Shown here: piece after piece, positions 1 to 8,440 of the stretch | How the letters are laid out: every line of letters starts with the position of its first letter | Numbering within the stretch: the stretch's first letter is position 1 | Assembly (NCBI GenBank): GCA_910578735.1 | Contig: CAJTSQ010000004.1 | Location: 1-64,000, forward strand | Length of the DNA: 64,000 nt | Reading direction: 5' to 3' | From: an uncultured Oscillospiraceae bacterium | GTDB taxonomy: Bacteria > Bacillota > Clostridia > Oscillospirales > Oscillospiraceae | Program-made: the position numbers and the translations under genes | The notes under the pieces: model-generated | Seen by the model: the letters and a program-made list of their open reading frames with translations, nothing else | What the model was told of the DNA's origin: nothing | The model's database searches: none

Positions 1-633
1 GGAAAAGGAAGCAGGATAAAAGCGTGCCGCCTTTCGGGCGTCCCGCTGGTTCACACCGTCCCGCGGTGCGGGCCGGGGAAACGGAAAACGGGGGTTTTAG
101 GACGAAGTTCCTATGTTTTCAAGATTTTTGTTCAGTCCGTCAATGACATCAATTTAAGGGGACGCTTCATGATTTGACGTCTTGTTAGCTGCGATACTTA
201 CAGTGTCAGCGGATTCCGTGGGGTCAGCAGTGGCCTAACGAGAAATTTTCAGTTTTTATGAGAGCTGAAAGGGCAAAGTCAATACAGAAGAAGGGAAGCA
301 ACCTGCGCCACTAAGTCCCCCGTGTATCGACCTGTAAGCCGCTGTGTACGGTTTTGTGGGAGAGACAGCCCCATCCCCGCCTCGGCACACCAAACGCCGT
401 GTTGGGGCTCTGTGGACCGCTGTTGGCGATGAGATAATCAGTCTATGAGTTGCACCAGCGTTACCAAAGAGGGAGCAGTGAGCCAGCACGCAAATTTTGC
501 TGCGCAGAAAACAATGAATAGGTGATTTTTCCTGATAGCAAGAGAGTTTGAATTTTCTGATAACTCTGCCCTGAACCCCTGGCTATTGGACCAAGGCTGT
601 GGTATGTTGTGTCGCTGAATGGAGGCGATACGC
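1..633. other. non-coding end of integrated element
   Basis: I see no convincing gene here on either strand; the open frames are short, lack good ribosome-binding sites and do not resemble known proteins. The stretch precedes the integrase and is probably the terminal non-coding part of the mobile element. No excisionase gene is recognisable. Confidence 0.4.
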
Positions 634-1785
634 ATGGCAAAACGCAGAGCCAACGGCGAGGGTAGCATCCGCAAATGGCCAGACGGCCGATGGGAGGGCC
701 GCTACACCGCCGGGCGGGACCCGGAAACCGGAAAGACAGTCTACAAAAACGTTCTGGGCAAGACCCAGGCGGAGGTAAAGGTCAAACTGAAGCAGGCAAT
801 TCAGGAAAGCACAGAGGTGGACGCCCTCAAGGCAGCGCAGTACACCGTCGGTCAGTGGATGGACGTCTGGTTCGAGAACTACGCCAAAATCAAGGTGCGA
901 CCATCCTCCCACCAGACCTACCGAGGCTACATCGACAACCACATCAAGCCCAACATCGGCAAAATTCCTCTGGGTAAGCTGACGACTCTGGAACTGCAAA
1001 AACTCTACAAAAAGCTGCTGTCCAGAGGCAGAGTGGACCGAATTGAGGCTAAAGGACAACCAAAAGGGCTGAGTCCCAAGACAGTGCGAAACATCCACCA
1101 GGTCATTTCCTCTGCGATGGACTTTGCCAGGAGCCAGAAGCTGATAGCGATTAATCCCGCAGACGGCTGTGCCCTGCCAAAGCTGGAGCACCGGGAGATG
1201 AAGACGCTCCCGGTGGAGCAGCTGGCCTCCTTCCTCCGGGAAGCAAAAGAGAGCGGTGTATTCGAGATGTACTACATCGAGTTAGCCACAGGCCTGCGGC
1301 GAGGAGAACTCCTGGGCCTGAAATGGGAGGACCTTGATTTGGAACAAGGCACCCTCCGGGTTCAGCGGCAGGTCTCCCGAATCAACGGCGAGGTGGTGGA
1401 AGCCCCGCTGAAAACGAAAAATTCCTACCGCACCATCTCCCTGGGAACGGATGCGGTAGGAATCCTGAAAGAGCAGAGAAAGAAATGCGGTAGCAGCGAG
1501 TACGTGTTTCCCTCCCCGACGGGTGGACCGATCTCCCCGGACAGCGTAATTCAGATGCTCCACCGGGTTCTGAAGCGGGCAGGACTGCCAAAAGTGAGAT
1601 TTCATGACCTGAGGCACACATTCGCCACGGTTGCCCTGCAAAACGGAGTGGACATCAAGACGGTCTCCGGGATGCTGGGGCACTACTCAGCGGGGTTTAC
1701 CCTGGACACCTACGCCCATGTAACCACGGCAGCACAGCGGGAGGCGGCAAAAACGATGGGCAATATCCTCTCCAGTGCTATCTAG
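634..1785 (+). CDS. tyrosine recombinase/integrase
   Basis: Site-specific recombinase of the phage/ICE integrase family, 383 residues, which should catalyse integration and excision of the element at the left edge. The N-terminus has the arm-binding type (GEGSIRKWPDGRWEGRY), followed by a SAM-like core-binding domain (about residues 70-175) and the catalytic domain. Catalytic residues visible: Arg222 in GLRRGE, His324 and Arg327 in HDLRHT, His350 in LGH, Tyr360 in DTYAHV. The ATG at 634 is preferred over the upstream in-frame ATG at 619 because GGAGG lies at 621-625. The gene ends 127 bp from the 3' end of tRNA-fMet, the usual arrangement for an element integrated in a tRNA gene. Confidence 0.93.
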   Translation: MAKRRANGEGSIRKWPDGRWEGRYTAGRDPETGKTVYKNVLGKTQAEVKVKLKQAIQESTEVDALKAAQYTVGQWMDVWFENYAKIKVRPSSHQTYRGYIDNHIKPNIGKIPLGKLTTLELQKLYKKLLSRGRVDRIEAKGQPKGLSPKTVRNIHQVISSAMDFARSQKLIAINPADGCALPKLEHREMKTLPVEQLASFLREAKESGVFEMYYIELATGLRRGELLGLKWEDLDLEQGTLRVQRQVSRINGEVVEAPLKTKNSYRTISLGTDAVGILKEQRKKCGSSEYVFPSPTGGPISPDSVIQMLHRVLKRAGLPKVRFHDLRHTFATVALQNGVDIKTVSGMLGHYSAGFTLDTYAHVTTAAQREAAKTMGNILSSAI

Positions 1786-1807
1786 CCCTTTCCGGACATT
1801 TCCCCGT

Positions 1808-1828
1808 ATGGGTCAAGAAATGGGTCAA
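1808..1828 (+). repeat. paired direct repeat ATGGGTCAA
   Basis: Two exact copies of ATGGGTCAA start 12 bp apart, just after the integrase stop codon and before the tRNA. Short direct repeats at this place are typical arm-type binding sites for the N-terminal domain of tyrosine integrases. The sequence is seen; the binding role is inferred. Confidence 0.45.
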
Positions 1829-1878
1829 AAACAGGAACAAAAAATTAACCACTGGGAAAAGTGGCGAAAATAAAAGAA

Positions 1879-1912
1879 AATCCTCTGATTTCAAGCGAAA
1901 TCAGAGGATTTT

Positions 1913-1913
<1 letters not shown>
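1879..1913 (-). terminator. rho-independent terminator after tRNA-fMet
   Basis: A perfect 14-bp stem (1879-1892 with 1897-1910) and a 4-base loop lie directly after the CCA end of tRNA-fMet on the minus strand, followed by a T-rich run. It should end the tRNA transcript. The stem is also flanked by T on the plus strand, so it may act in both directions. Confidence 0.8.
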
Positions 1914-1988
<75 letters not shown>

Positions 1989-1991
1989 ATA

Positions 1992-2078
1992 TGGTGCCGG
2001 AGACCGGGGTCGAACCGGCACGGGATCACTCCCACGGGATTTTAAGTCCCGGGCGTCTGCCAATTCCGCCACTCCGGC
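1992..2078 (-). tRNA. tRNA-Leu (TAA)
   Basis: An 87-nt class II tRNA on the minus strand with 7-bp acceptor stem GCCGGAG/CTCCGGC, anticodon TAA, a long variable arm and encoded CCA. Only 3 bp separate it from tRNA-fMet, so both are made from one transcript. Confidence 0.96.
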
Positions 2079-2109
2079 ATGGGTGGCTTCCAGTCTCAAC
2101 GTGTTATCT

Positions 2110-2138
2110 AGGATAGCATATATTTCGTTTGCTGTCAA
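2110..2138 (-). promoter_or_regulatory. sigma-A promoter of the tRNA operon
   Basis: On the minus strand a perfect TTGACA (2133-2138) is 17 bp from TATCCT (2110-2115). Transcription would start about 25 bp upstream of tRNA-Leu. Confidence 0.88.
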
Positions 2139-2255
2139 GAAAAATATTTCGACAGGAAACCGGGGCAAGTTTTAATATGTATTTGGACGGTCGGATTTTG
2201 TCTGTCTGTTATTTTTTACCAGTTTCGGCGGGGGCAGGACCCCAGAAAGGAGCCC

Positions 2256-2285
2256 AAAAAGGGGCACGGCCCCAAGCCGTGCCCC
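2256..2285 (-). terminator. terminator downstream of ileS
   Basis: A perfect 10-bp GC stem (2261-2270 with 2276-2285) is followed on the minus strand by five T. It lies about 190 bp past the ileS stop and should end the T-box/ileS transcript. Confidence 0.75.
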
Positions 2286-2471
2286 TGCCTGAAAAGGAAG
2301 TGCTTTTCTAGCCGAATGGCTCTCCCAGGTCTTTGACCTGTTCAACCATATCCTCGCCACCGTCCTGGCCGCTCCGGCCCTGAGCCGCCGTCCGGCCAAG
2401 GACGTCATAGACTTCCGCCGTCTCCGCTTCAACCTCTGCGGCGCCGGGGAGCTGGAGAACGCATTTCGGTG
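2286..2471. other. gene-free spacer with an ORF-like relic
   Basis: No complete gene. On the plus strand a frame from 2311 reads like a protein segment (AEWLSQVFDLFNHILATVLA) and continues toward 2470, but it has a stop at 2290-2292 and no start codon. It could be a gene relic; this is weak. Confidence 0.25.
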
Positions 2472-5243
2472 TTACTCCACCTCAACTGCAGGTACAACCT
2501 TCGCGCACCGGGGGCACAGGGTGGGGTGCTTGGCGTCGGAGCCCACGGTGGGCAGGACCTTCCAGCAGCGCTCACACTTCTGGCCCTGAGCGGGGGCGAC
2601 CTCCACAGTCAGCGCACCCTCGCCCTTTTCCAGGGATACCTGGGAGACGATGAACACGTCCGCCATACTGTCCTCGTCCATCTCGGGCAGAAGGAAACGG
2701 TCCGGGTCGGCCGTCTTCAGAGTCACCCTGGCCTCCAGACTCTTGCCGATCTTCTTCTCGTTCCGGGCCTGCTCCAGGGCGGCGTTAACCGTGTCCCGGG
2801 TCTTGATGATCTCCTCCCAGCGCTCCATAGCAGCCTGGTCCAGGGCGTAATCGGCAAAGGGCTTGTTCATCTCGTTGAGCAGGACGTTCCGGCCGTCGTC
2901 GCCCTCCCGGTGGGGCATCGCCAGCCAGATCTCGTCGCAGGTGAAGGCCAGGATGGGGGCGAACAGCTTGGTGATGGTGTCCAGGATGAGCCACAGGGCG
3001 GTCTGGGCGGAGCGGCGGAGGAGCCCGTCCTTCTCCTCGCAGTACAGCCGGTCCTTGATGATGTCCAGATAGAAGGAGCTGAGCTCCACCACGCAGAAGT
3101 CGTTGACAGCGTGGGACACCACATGGAACTCGTAGTTGTCGTAAGCGGCGAAGCACTTCTCGATCAGGCCGTTCAGCTTGGTGACGGCCCACCGGTCCAG
3201 CTCCACCATCTCCTCCGGCTTGACCAGGTTGTTGGGATCGAAGCCGTCCAGGTTGCCCAGGCAGTACCGGGCAGTGTTGCGGAACTTCAGGTAGTTCTGG
3301 GAGAGCTGCTTGAAAATCACCTCGGAGCCGCACACGTCCACATGGTAGTTGGCGGAGCCGGCCCACAGGCGGATCAGGTCCGCGCCGTACTTGTTAAAAA
3401 TGTCGGCGGGGTCCACGCCGTTGCCCAGGGACTTGTGCATGGCCCGGCCCTGGGTGTCCACGGTCCAGCCGTGGGTGACGCACTCCTTGAAGGGAGCGCC
3501 CTTGCCCAGCGCGCCCACGGCGGTGAGCAGGGAGGACTGGAACCAGCCCCGGTACTGGTCCAGGCCCTCCATGTAGACGGTGGCGGGCCAGAAGCCCTGG
3601 TCCTTCTGCATGGAGGCAAAGTGGGTGGAGCCGGAGTCGAACCAGCCGTCCAGGGTGTCCTCCTCCTTGGTGAAGCCGGACTTGCTCCCGCAGTGGGGGC
3701 AGGCGAAATCCTTGGGGAGGATGTCCGCCGCCTCGGTCTCATACCAGGCGTTGGAGCCCTTCTCGCCAAAGAGCTTGGACACGGCGGCGATGGTCTCGTC
3801 GGTGCAGATGGGCTTGCCGCAGTCTGCGCAGTAGAACACGGGGATGGGCAGGCCCCACCGGCGCTGACGGCTGATGCACCAGTCGGCCCGCTCCTGAATC
3901 ATGGATTTCATCCGGTCGATGCCCCAGCCGGGCAGCCAGCGGACGTCGTCACAGGCGGCCACGGCGGCGTCCTTAAAGGACTCCACCGAGCAGAACCACT
4001 GGGGGGTAGCCCGGAAGATGATGGGGTTCTTGCACCGCCAGCAGTGGGGGTAGGAGTGGACGATGTCCTCGCTGGCAAACAGGGCCCCGTTCTCCTTCAT
4101 GTCCGCCAGGATGACCGGGTTGCTCTCCTCGGTCTTCATGCCGGCGTATTTTCCGGCGTAGTCGGTGTGACGGCCCCGGTCGTCCACGGGCACCACCATC
4201 TCGATCTCATACCGCTTGCAGGTCTCGTAGTCGTCCGCGCCGAAGCCGGGGGCGGTGTGGACGCAGCCTGTGCCGCTGTCCATGGTGACGTACTCGGCGT
4301 TTACCAGCCGGCTGGCCTTGGGCAGGAAGGGGTGCCAAGCCATCATATCCTCAAAAAAGCTGCCGGGGTGGGTCTCCAGGATCTCATAGTTCTCGATGCC
4401 GCCCACCTTCATAACCTTCTCCACCAGCGCTTCGGCCAGGATATACATCTCCCCGCCGGGCGTTTTTACAATGGCGTAGCTGTCCCGGGGGTGGAGGGCG
4501 ATGGCCATATTCCCGGGGAGGGTCCAGATGGTGGTGGTCCAGATGAGGAAATAGAGCTTCTGGTCGTCCAGGTGGCCCAGCTTGCCGTCGTCGTCCAGCA
4601 TACGGAACTTCACATAGACGGTGGTAACCGGGTCGTCCTGATACTCAATCTCCGCCTCGGCCAGGGCGGTCTCGTCGTGGGGGCACCAGTACACCGGCTT
4701 GAGACCCTTATAGATATAGCCGTTCTTGTACATGGCCCCGAAAATTTTCACTTCCTCCGCCTCAAAGGAGGGGGACATGGTGAGGTAGGGGTTCTCCCAG
4801 TCGCCGATGACGCCCATGCGCTTGAAGCCCTCCCGCTGCACGTCCACATAGTGCTGGGCGAACTCGTGGCAGGCGGTGCGGAACTCGGGGACGGACATGG
4901 CCTTGCGGTTGAGCTTGTTCTGCTTGATGATGGCGGACTCAATGGGCATGCCGTGGTTGTCCCAGCCGGGGATATAGGGGGTGAGGTAGCCCCGCATGGC
5001 GGCGGCGCGGGTCATGAAGTCCTTAATGGATTTGTTCAGGGCGTGGCCCATGTGGAGAGCGCCGTTGGAGAAGGGAGGACCGTCGTGGAGGCTGTAAAGG
5101 GGTTTGCCTTCATTCTTTTTCAGCAGCTCGTGGTAGAGGTCCATGTCCTCCCAGCGTTTCAGCATGTCGGGCTCCCGCTTGGGCAGGCCGCCCCGCATGG
5201 GGAAGTCGGTCTTTGGCAGATTGATGGTCTTGTTGTAGTCCAT
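2472..5243 (-). CDS. ileS: isoleucine-tRNA ligase
   Basis: Class I aminoacyl-tRNA synthetase, 923 residues, which charges tRNA-Ile in the cytoplasm and should edit Val-tRNA-Ile. The first signature HMGH is at residues 64-67 (GALHMGH). The KMSKS-type loop appears as MHKSLGN near residue 602, a non-canonical form. A C-terminal zinc site (CERCWK ... CPRC) is present, as in the bacterial IleS1 type. Length is normal. GGAGG precedes the ATG. It is the last gene of a minus-strand run whose leader, 4.1 kb upstream at 9342-9597, is an isoleucine T-box; no T-box lies directly in front of ileS. Confidence 0.97.
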   Translation of the reverse strand: MDYNKTINLPKTDFPMRGGLPKREPDMLKRWEDMDLYHELLKKNEGKPLYSLHDGPPFSNGALHMGHALNKSIKDFMTRAAAMRGYLTPYIPGWDNHGMPIESAIIKQNKLNRKAMSVPEFRTACHEFAQHYVDVQREGFKRMGVIGDWENPYLTMSPSFEAEEVKIFGAMYKNGYIYKGLKPVYWCPHDETALAEAEIEYQDDPVTTVYVKFRMLDDDGKLGHLDDQKLYFLIWTTTIWTLPGNMAIALHPRDSYAIVKTPGGEMYILAEALVEKVMKVGGIENYEILETHPGSFFEDMMAWHPFLPKASRLVNAEYVTMDSGTGCVHTAPGFGADDYETCKRYEIEMVVPVDDRGRHTDYAGKYAGMKTEESNPVILADMKENGALFASEDIVHSYPHCWRCKNPIIFRATPQWFCSVESFKDAAVAACDDVRWLPGWGIDRMKSMIQERADWCISRQRRWGLPIPVFYCADCGKPICTDETIAAVSKLFGEKGSNAWYETEAADILPKDFACPHCGSKSGFTKEEDTLDGWFDSGSTHFASMQKDQGFWPATVYMEGLDQYRGWFQSSLLTAVGALGKGAPFKECVTHGWTVDTQGRAMHKSLGNGVDPADIFNKYGADLIRLWAGSANYHVDVCGSEVIFKQLSQNYLKFRNTARYCLGNLDGFDPNNLVKPEEMVELDRWAVTKLNGLIEKCFAAYDNYEFHVVSHAVNDFCVVELSSFYLDIIKDRLYCEEKDGLLRRSAQTALWLILDTITKLFAPILAFTCDEIWLAMPHREGDDGRNVLLNEMNKPFADYALDQAAMERWEEIIKTRDTVNAALEQARNEKKIGKSLEARVTLKTADPDRFLLPEMDEDSMADVFIVSQVSLEKGEGALTVEVAPAQGQKCERCWKVLPTVGSDAKHPTLCPRCAKVVPAVEVE

Positions 5244-5271
5244 TTTGTGTTCCTCCTTTTATGGTAAGTGG

Positions 5272-5526
5272 TCATTCTTTGTTTTCAAAGGAAAATAGTA
5301 TGGTGCCACAGCTCCGGCAAATCGTACCGGAGTACTGGGGAAGCGCGGAGAGGGCTTGGGGCGAAAAAGCGGACTTGGTGTGGTCTCCGGCGGGACGCAG
5401 ACGCACGGCATCCTTTGGCCGTTGGAAATTTTTCAGTTTTTCCTGTTCGGGTGTCCAAAACAGGTAGCCGCGGGGGGAATATACGGTTCCCGGCTCCATC
5501 TCGTTCCCACAGTTTGGGCAGTTCAT
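5272..5526 (-). CDS. zinc-ribbon protein (DUF6487-like)
   Basis: Small protein of 84 residues with two CxxC knuckles, MNCPNCG at the N-terminus and ICRSCG near the C-terminus, that could bind one zinc ion. The layout (CPxCG, then a WTPE segment, then the second knuckle) resembles DUF6487 proteins of Clostridia, whose function is unknown. I chose the second ATG (5526) because GGAG is only 3 bp from the first one at 5532. It lies 28 bp upstream of ileS and is probably co-transcribed with it. Confidence 0.7.
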   Translation of the reverse strand: MNCPNCGNEMEPGTVYSPRGYLFWTPEQEKLKNFQRPKDAVRLRPAGDHTKSAFSPQALSALPQYSGTICRSCGTILFSFENKE

Positions 5527-5568
5527 TCGCATCTTCTCCTTTGATTTCCCGTCCCGCCCGCAGGCGGC

Positions 5569-5629
5569 AAGCCTCCCTTGCCAAAGGGAGGGGGACCGCC
5601 GGGCAAAGCCCGGTGGTGGAGGGATTCCG
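5569..5629 (+). repeat. GCCTCCCTTG-family intergenic palindrome, copy 1
   Basis: A 61-bp element made of two adjacent hairpins: CCTCCCTT ... AAGGGAGG and GCCGGGC ... GCCCGGT, ending GGAGGGATTCCG. It matches copies at 58801-58862 and, inverted, 58719-58774. It lies between the immunity-like genes and the zinc-ribbon gene. Confidence 0.8.
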
Positions 5630-5709
5630 TTTACCGAAACATCTCTAAAAAACGGAGCCCCAGTCGCCGCTTTGTATTATTCCCTTGTAAAATTACACTT
5701 TGTGCTCCC

Positions 5710-6312
5710 TCAAAAATACCAGTCCCGCCGCCAGCGGTCCCCGTGCAGACTGTCGCAGGACACCTCGTCAATGTGCCACTCCTCCGCCTCGCGTTTGAGG
5801 ACAAAGCGGTATTTTTGAAAATAGCCATAGCATTGGGCGCTGTGTCCGCCGCGTTTCGCATCCTCCACCAGATAGCGCACATCCGGGTCGGACAGATCAA
5901 AGGGCACGCTGTCCTCATCGGGGACCAGCTGCGCCACAGCCTTTCCGGCGCTTTTCATGGTGACAGACAGTGTACAGCCAGTGTTCACGCAGTTGAATGA
6001 GGAGGGAAAGTGATCCGCGTGGAGACAGTCCCGCCGCTGGGCAATCAGTTTTTGGGTGCAGTGGGGGTCCAGCAGGGCGGCGAAGCGGAGCTTCATTTCC
6101 TCTTTCCAGGCCTGAATGTCGGTGAACTCCCTTCGCACGCCGTCCTGGAACTCGATGACCCGCCCCTTTTTACACAGGCGGGTGTATTGGGCAAAGCTTT
6201 TGTCTTCCAGGGCCGCCAGCTCCTGCAGCAGAGCGGTCAGCGCCTGGGCGGCCTGCTCCGCCACAGGCTGAAACTTTTCCGGGGTGTCCTGCATGACGAT
6301 ATTTGTCTCCAT
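5710..6312 (-). CDS. unknown protein in immunity-like cluster
   Basis: Not recognised. A soluble 200-residue protein, acidic in its N-terminal half, with no signal peptide or membrane segment and Cys residues around positions 98, 108 and 112. Start chosen at 6312 (METNIV) because GGGGGA precedes it; a start at 6339 would overlap the previous gene. It is the last of five tightly packed minus-strand genes, 17 bp after the Imm51-like gene, so it may be another immunity-type protein. That is inference from position only. Confidence 0.6.
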   Translation of the reverse strand: METNIVMQDTPEKFQPVAEQAAQALTALLQELAALEDKSFAQYTRLCKKGRVIEFQDGVRREFTDIQAWKEEMKLRFAALLDPHCTQKLIAQRRDCLHADHFPSSFNCVNTGCTLSVTMKSAGKAVAQLVPDEDSVPFDLSDPDVRYLVEDAKRGGHSAQCYGYFQKYRFVLKREAEEWHIDEVSCDSLHGDRWRRDWYF

Positions 6313-6329
6313 AAAATCCCCCTGTCCGG

Positions 6330-6689
6330 TTAGTCCCACTCAATCTCATCGCCCTCTTCCCGGACGATGCGGCACAGCTCCTCCTCGTTTTCCACCAGGG
6401 AGGCAATGATTTCCACGAATTTTTTGGCCTTTGCCTCATTTTCGGGGGTGGGGGCGTAATAGGCCATATAGGAGCCCGCCTCCGGGTCCGGCTCCAGGCC
6501 CTCCAGCAGCTCCGGGGCGTGCTTGGCCAGATAGTAGTTGAACAGGGCGTCCCAGTTGTAGCCGTTCATATAGGCCTCTTCGTTGGCCTCGTTCATCTTT
6601 TCGCCCACGGCAAAGGGTTTGTCGTCCTCGTTGTTGAACATGACATAAATCCGCTCGTCTGTGACAGCCATCTTTACATAGTCCTGCAT
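6330..6689 (-). CDS. Imm51-like immunity protein
   Basis: A 119-residue acidic cytoplasmic protein. The central part (EEAYMNGYNWDALFNYYL, then PELL, then DPEAGSYMAYY) resembles the Imm51 family, predicted immunity proteins of polymorphic toxin systems. The family usually guards against a toxin delivered by a neighbouring or related strain. No toxin gene is seen here, so this would be an orphan immunity gene. The start at 6689 follows GGAGG; an upstream extension in frame lacks a ribosome site. Gaps to neighbours are 17 and 23 bp, consistent with one operon. Confidence 0.68.
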   Translation of the reverse strand: MQDYVKMAVTDERIYVMFNNEDDKPFAVGEKMNEANEEAYMNGYNWDALFNYYLAKHAPELLEGLEPDPEAGSYMAYYAPTPENEAKAKKFVEIIASLVENEEELCRIVREEGDEIEWD

Positions 6690-6712
6690 CGGAAAACCTC
6701 CTTCAAACAAAA

Positions 6713-7465
6713 TCAGTCCACCAGTACCACCCGGTCCCGGGCGGGGAAGTGGATGCGCAGGCCCATTTTCCACAGGGCGAAGTAGCCCCGGAAGGGGTTT
6801 TCCTGACAGGTGTCGTACATGGGCCACTGGAGATAATGGGACAGGTCGTAGTCGCAGCTGATGTGATACAGGGCCTCGGACATCAGCCCGATATCCTCGC
6901 AGCCCTTCTGGTATTCCAACTCCTGAAGCCACTCGGTCAGCTCATCCAGGTCCACCGTTTGGATGCCCTCTCCCGTGATCCACACCTGGCGGACCTGTTC
7001 CTCAAAATCCCGGCCCTCCTGGCCGGAGAGGAACTGGATTTCAGCGTCCTCGTCCAGAGGCGGGTCCTCGTCAAATTCCTCCACATAGATGCGGTTGATG
7101 GCCTTGACATAGGTCCGGGCGGCGTCGATGGCGGCCGGTTTGTTCTCCTTCGAGAACCGGGCGAAGAAGTAGGCGGCGTAGGCGGTCTGGCCGGTGGGGG
7201 TGGTGCTGGTTGCCGTGTCCCGGCTGACCGCGTCAATCTCCAAAAGTCCCTGGAGCATATCCAGCCCCGGCTGGCCGTAGAGGCTCAAAATGGGCCGCAG
7301 ATGCTCCAGATTGCCGCCCCGCAGATCCTGAATCAGGAAGGGCGGCACCGCCTCCATCTCCAGGTCATACTCATGCTCATAGAAAATTTCCTTCAGAAGC
7401 GGGTCCTGCTGGATCGGCTCTATCCAGCCTTCGGGCAGATATTCCCGGCATTCGTCTATGGTCAT
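6713..7465 (-). CDS. unknown acidic protein in immunity-like cluster
   Basis: Not recognised. 250 residues, strongly acidic (for example EEFDEDPPLDEDAE), rich in aromatic residues, no membrane segment or signal peptide. It starts 18 bp after the YwqG-like gene and ends 23 bp before the Imm51-like gene, so it is co-transcribed with them. An acidic single-domain protein in such an array may be another immunity protein, but the sequence alone does not show it. Confidence 0.65.
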   Translation of the reverse strand: MTIDECREYLPEGWIEPIQQDPLLKEIFYEHEYDLEMEAVPPFLIQDLRGGNLEHLRPILSLYGQPGLDMLQGLLEIDAVSRDTATSTTPTGQTAYAAYFFARFSKENKPAAIDAARTYVKAINRIYVEEFDEDPPLDEDAEIQFLSGQEGRDFEEQVRQVWITGEGIQTVDLDELTEWLQELEYQKGCEDIGLMSEALYHISCDYDLSHYLQWPMYDTCQENPFRGYFALWKMGLRIHFPARDRVVLVD

Positions 7466-7483
7466 AGCGGTCTCCTCCTTGTA

Positions 7484-8440
7484 TCACGATGTGGCCCAGT
7501 AGCCCAGCACCTGGGAGAAGTCCCGGTTTGCCAAATCCTCGGGCCGGATCAGGATATTCAGCGCACCAAAGCCCCCCAGATACAGGTCCATCTCCGGGAA
7601 CTCTCCCGCCGGGAAATCGGTGAAGTCGTCGCGGAGCTGGAACAGCAGGGTGTCCCAGGCGGCCCGCTCCTCGTCGTCCACCCGGATGTCCTCCTGCTCG
7701 AAGTAGGCGTAGCCCCCCAGCTTGCAGCCCCCGGATTCGATCTGGTCACGGACACGGCGCAGGGCCTCCCGCTCCTCGTCGGTCTCGTCCCGCAGGCGGT
7801 AGGGCATAAACTCCTCCGGATCCGCCCCAGGCAGACGGCGCTCCAGCCCGGCGGCAAAGAGATCATCGAAGCGGAAATCGTTGTCCCCGATCACGTCCTG
7901 GACCACCGGGCGGAAGGAAATTTTCAGCGGGTGGGCGGGGATGCGCCACAGGTCGGCGCGGCCCTCCTCGATGTCCTTCAAGTCGAACTTATGGGCGGGA
8001 CGGGGCATGTTTTTCTTGCTGGCCTCCTCCCAGGGAACCGCCATTTTGGCGGCGCATTCCGCCTCAGTGACGGTGCCGTCCACCTCCTCGTAGTAGACCG
8101 CCTTCCAGCCGTTCTGCTCCTCACACTCTCCGGCATAAAAGCCAAAGCCGCCGTCGGCGTCAAAGTCGGAGGCAAAGAGCTGAAAGATCCCCCGGTCGGG
8201 AAAGCCGTCCAGACGGGGCATCTGGGCAAAGTTGATCTGGGCGCACAGCCACAGCTGATTCCCCTTCTCGTCGGTGGGAACCTGCTTGTCATGGGGCACA
8301 TAGGGCACCCCGCCCAGGTGGCTGTCCGTCACGCCAAAGGGCTCTTTGCTGAACTCCAGATAGCAGGCAGGCCGTCTGCTCTCCGCTTGAATCCGGTCCA
8401 CAATCTCCTGGCAAAGCTGGATCTTTTCCAAATTGGTCAT
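7484..8440 (-). CDS. YwqG family protein (DUF1963)
   Basis: 318-residue cytoplasmic protein of the YwqG/DUF1963 family. Family features seen: SHLGGVPYVP near residue 40, LCAQINFAQMPRLDGFP with GIFQLF near residues 64-88, a second LGGYAYF near 240, and a C-terminal GGFGALNILI-x-PEDL segment. YwqG homologues have no assigned reaction; in Bacillus subtilis ywqG lies beside an LXG toxin/immunity locus, which fits the immunity-like neighbours here. The start codon overlaps the stop of the upstream gene by 4 bp (ATGA), so translation is probably coupled. Confidence 0.82.
   Translation of the reverse strand: MTNLEKIQLCQEIVDRIQAESRRPACYLEFSKEPFGVTDSHLGGVPYVPHDKQVPTDEKGNQLWLCAQINFAQMPRLDGFPDRGIFQLFASDFDADGGFGFYAGECEEQNGWKAVYYEEVDGTVTEAECAAKMAVPWEEASKKNMPRPAHKFDLKDIEEGRADLWRIPAHPLKISFRPVVQDVIGDNDFRFDDLFAAGLERRLPGADPEEFMPYRLRDETDEEREALRRVRDQIESGGCKLGGYAYFEQEDIRVDDEERAAWDTLLFQLRDDFTDFPAGEFPEMDLYLGGFGALNILIRPEDLANRDFSQVLGYWATS

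Noticed and set aside
256..674. Short minus-strand frames upstream of the integrase
   Set aside because: No ribosome sites, no family resemblance; one overlaps the integrase start.
2172..2432. 86-codon minus-strand frame between the tRNAs and ileS
   Set aside because: It runs through the ileS terminator hairpin and has Arg-rich, low-complexity content.
2469..5267. A 932-codon open frame antisense to ileS
   Set aside because: It mirrors the GC-rich third positions of ileS; its Val/Gly/Leu-rich product has no family features. Similar long antisense frames over gyrA, glgP, mnmE and aspS were rejected for the same reason.
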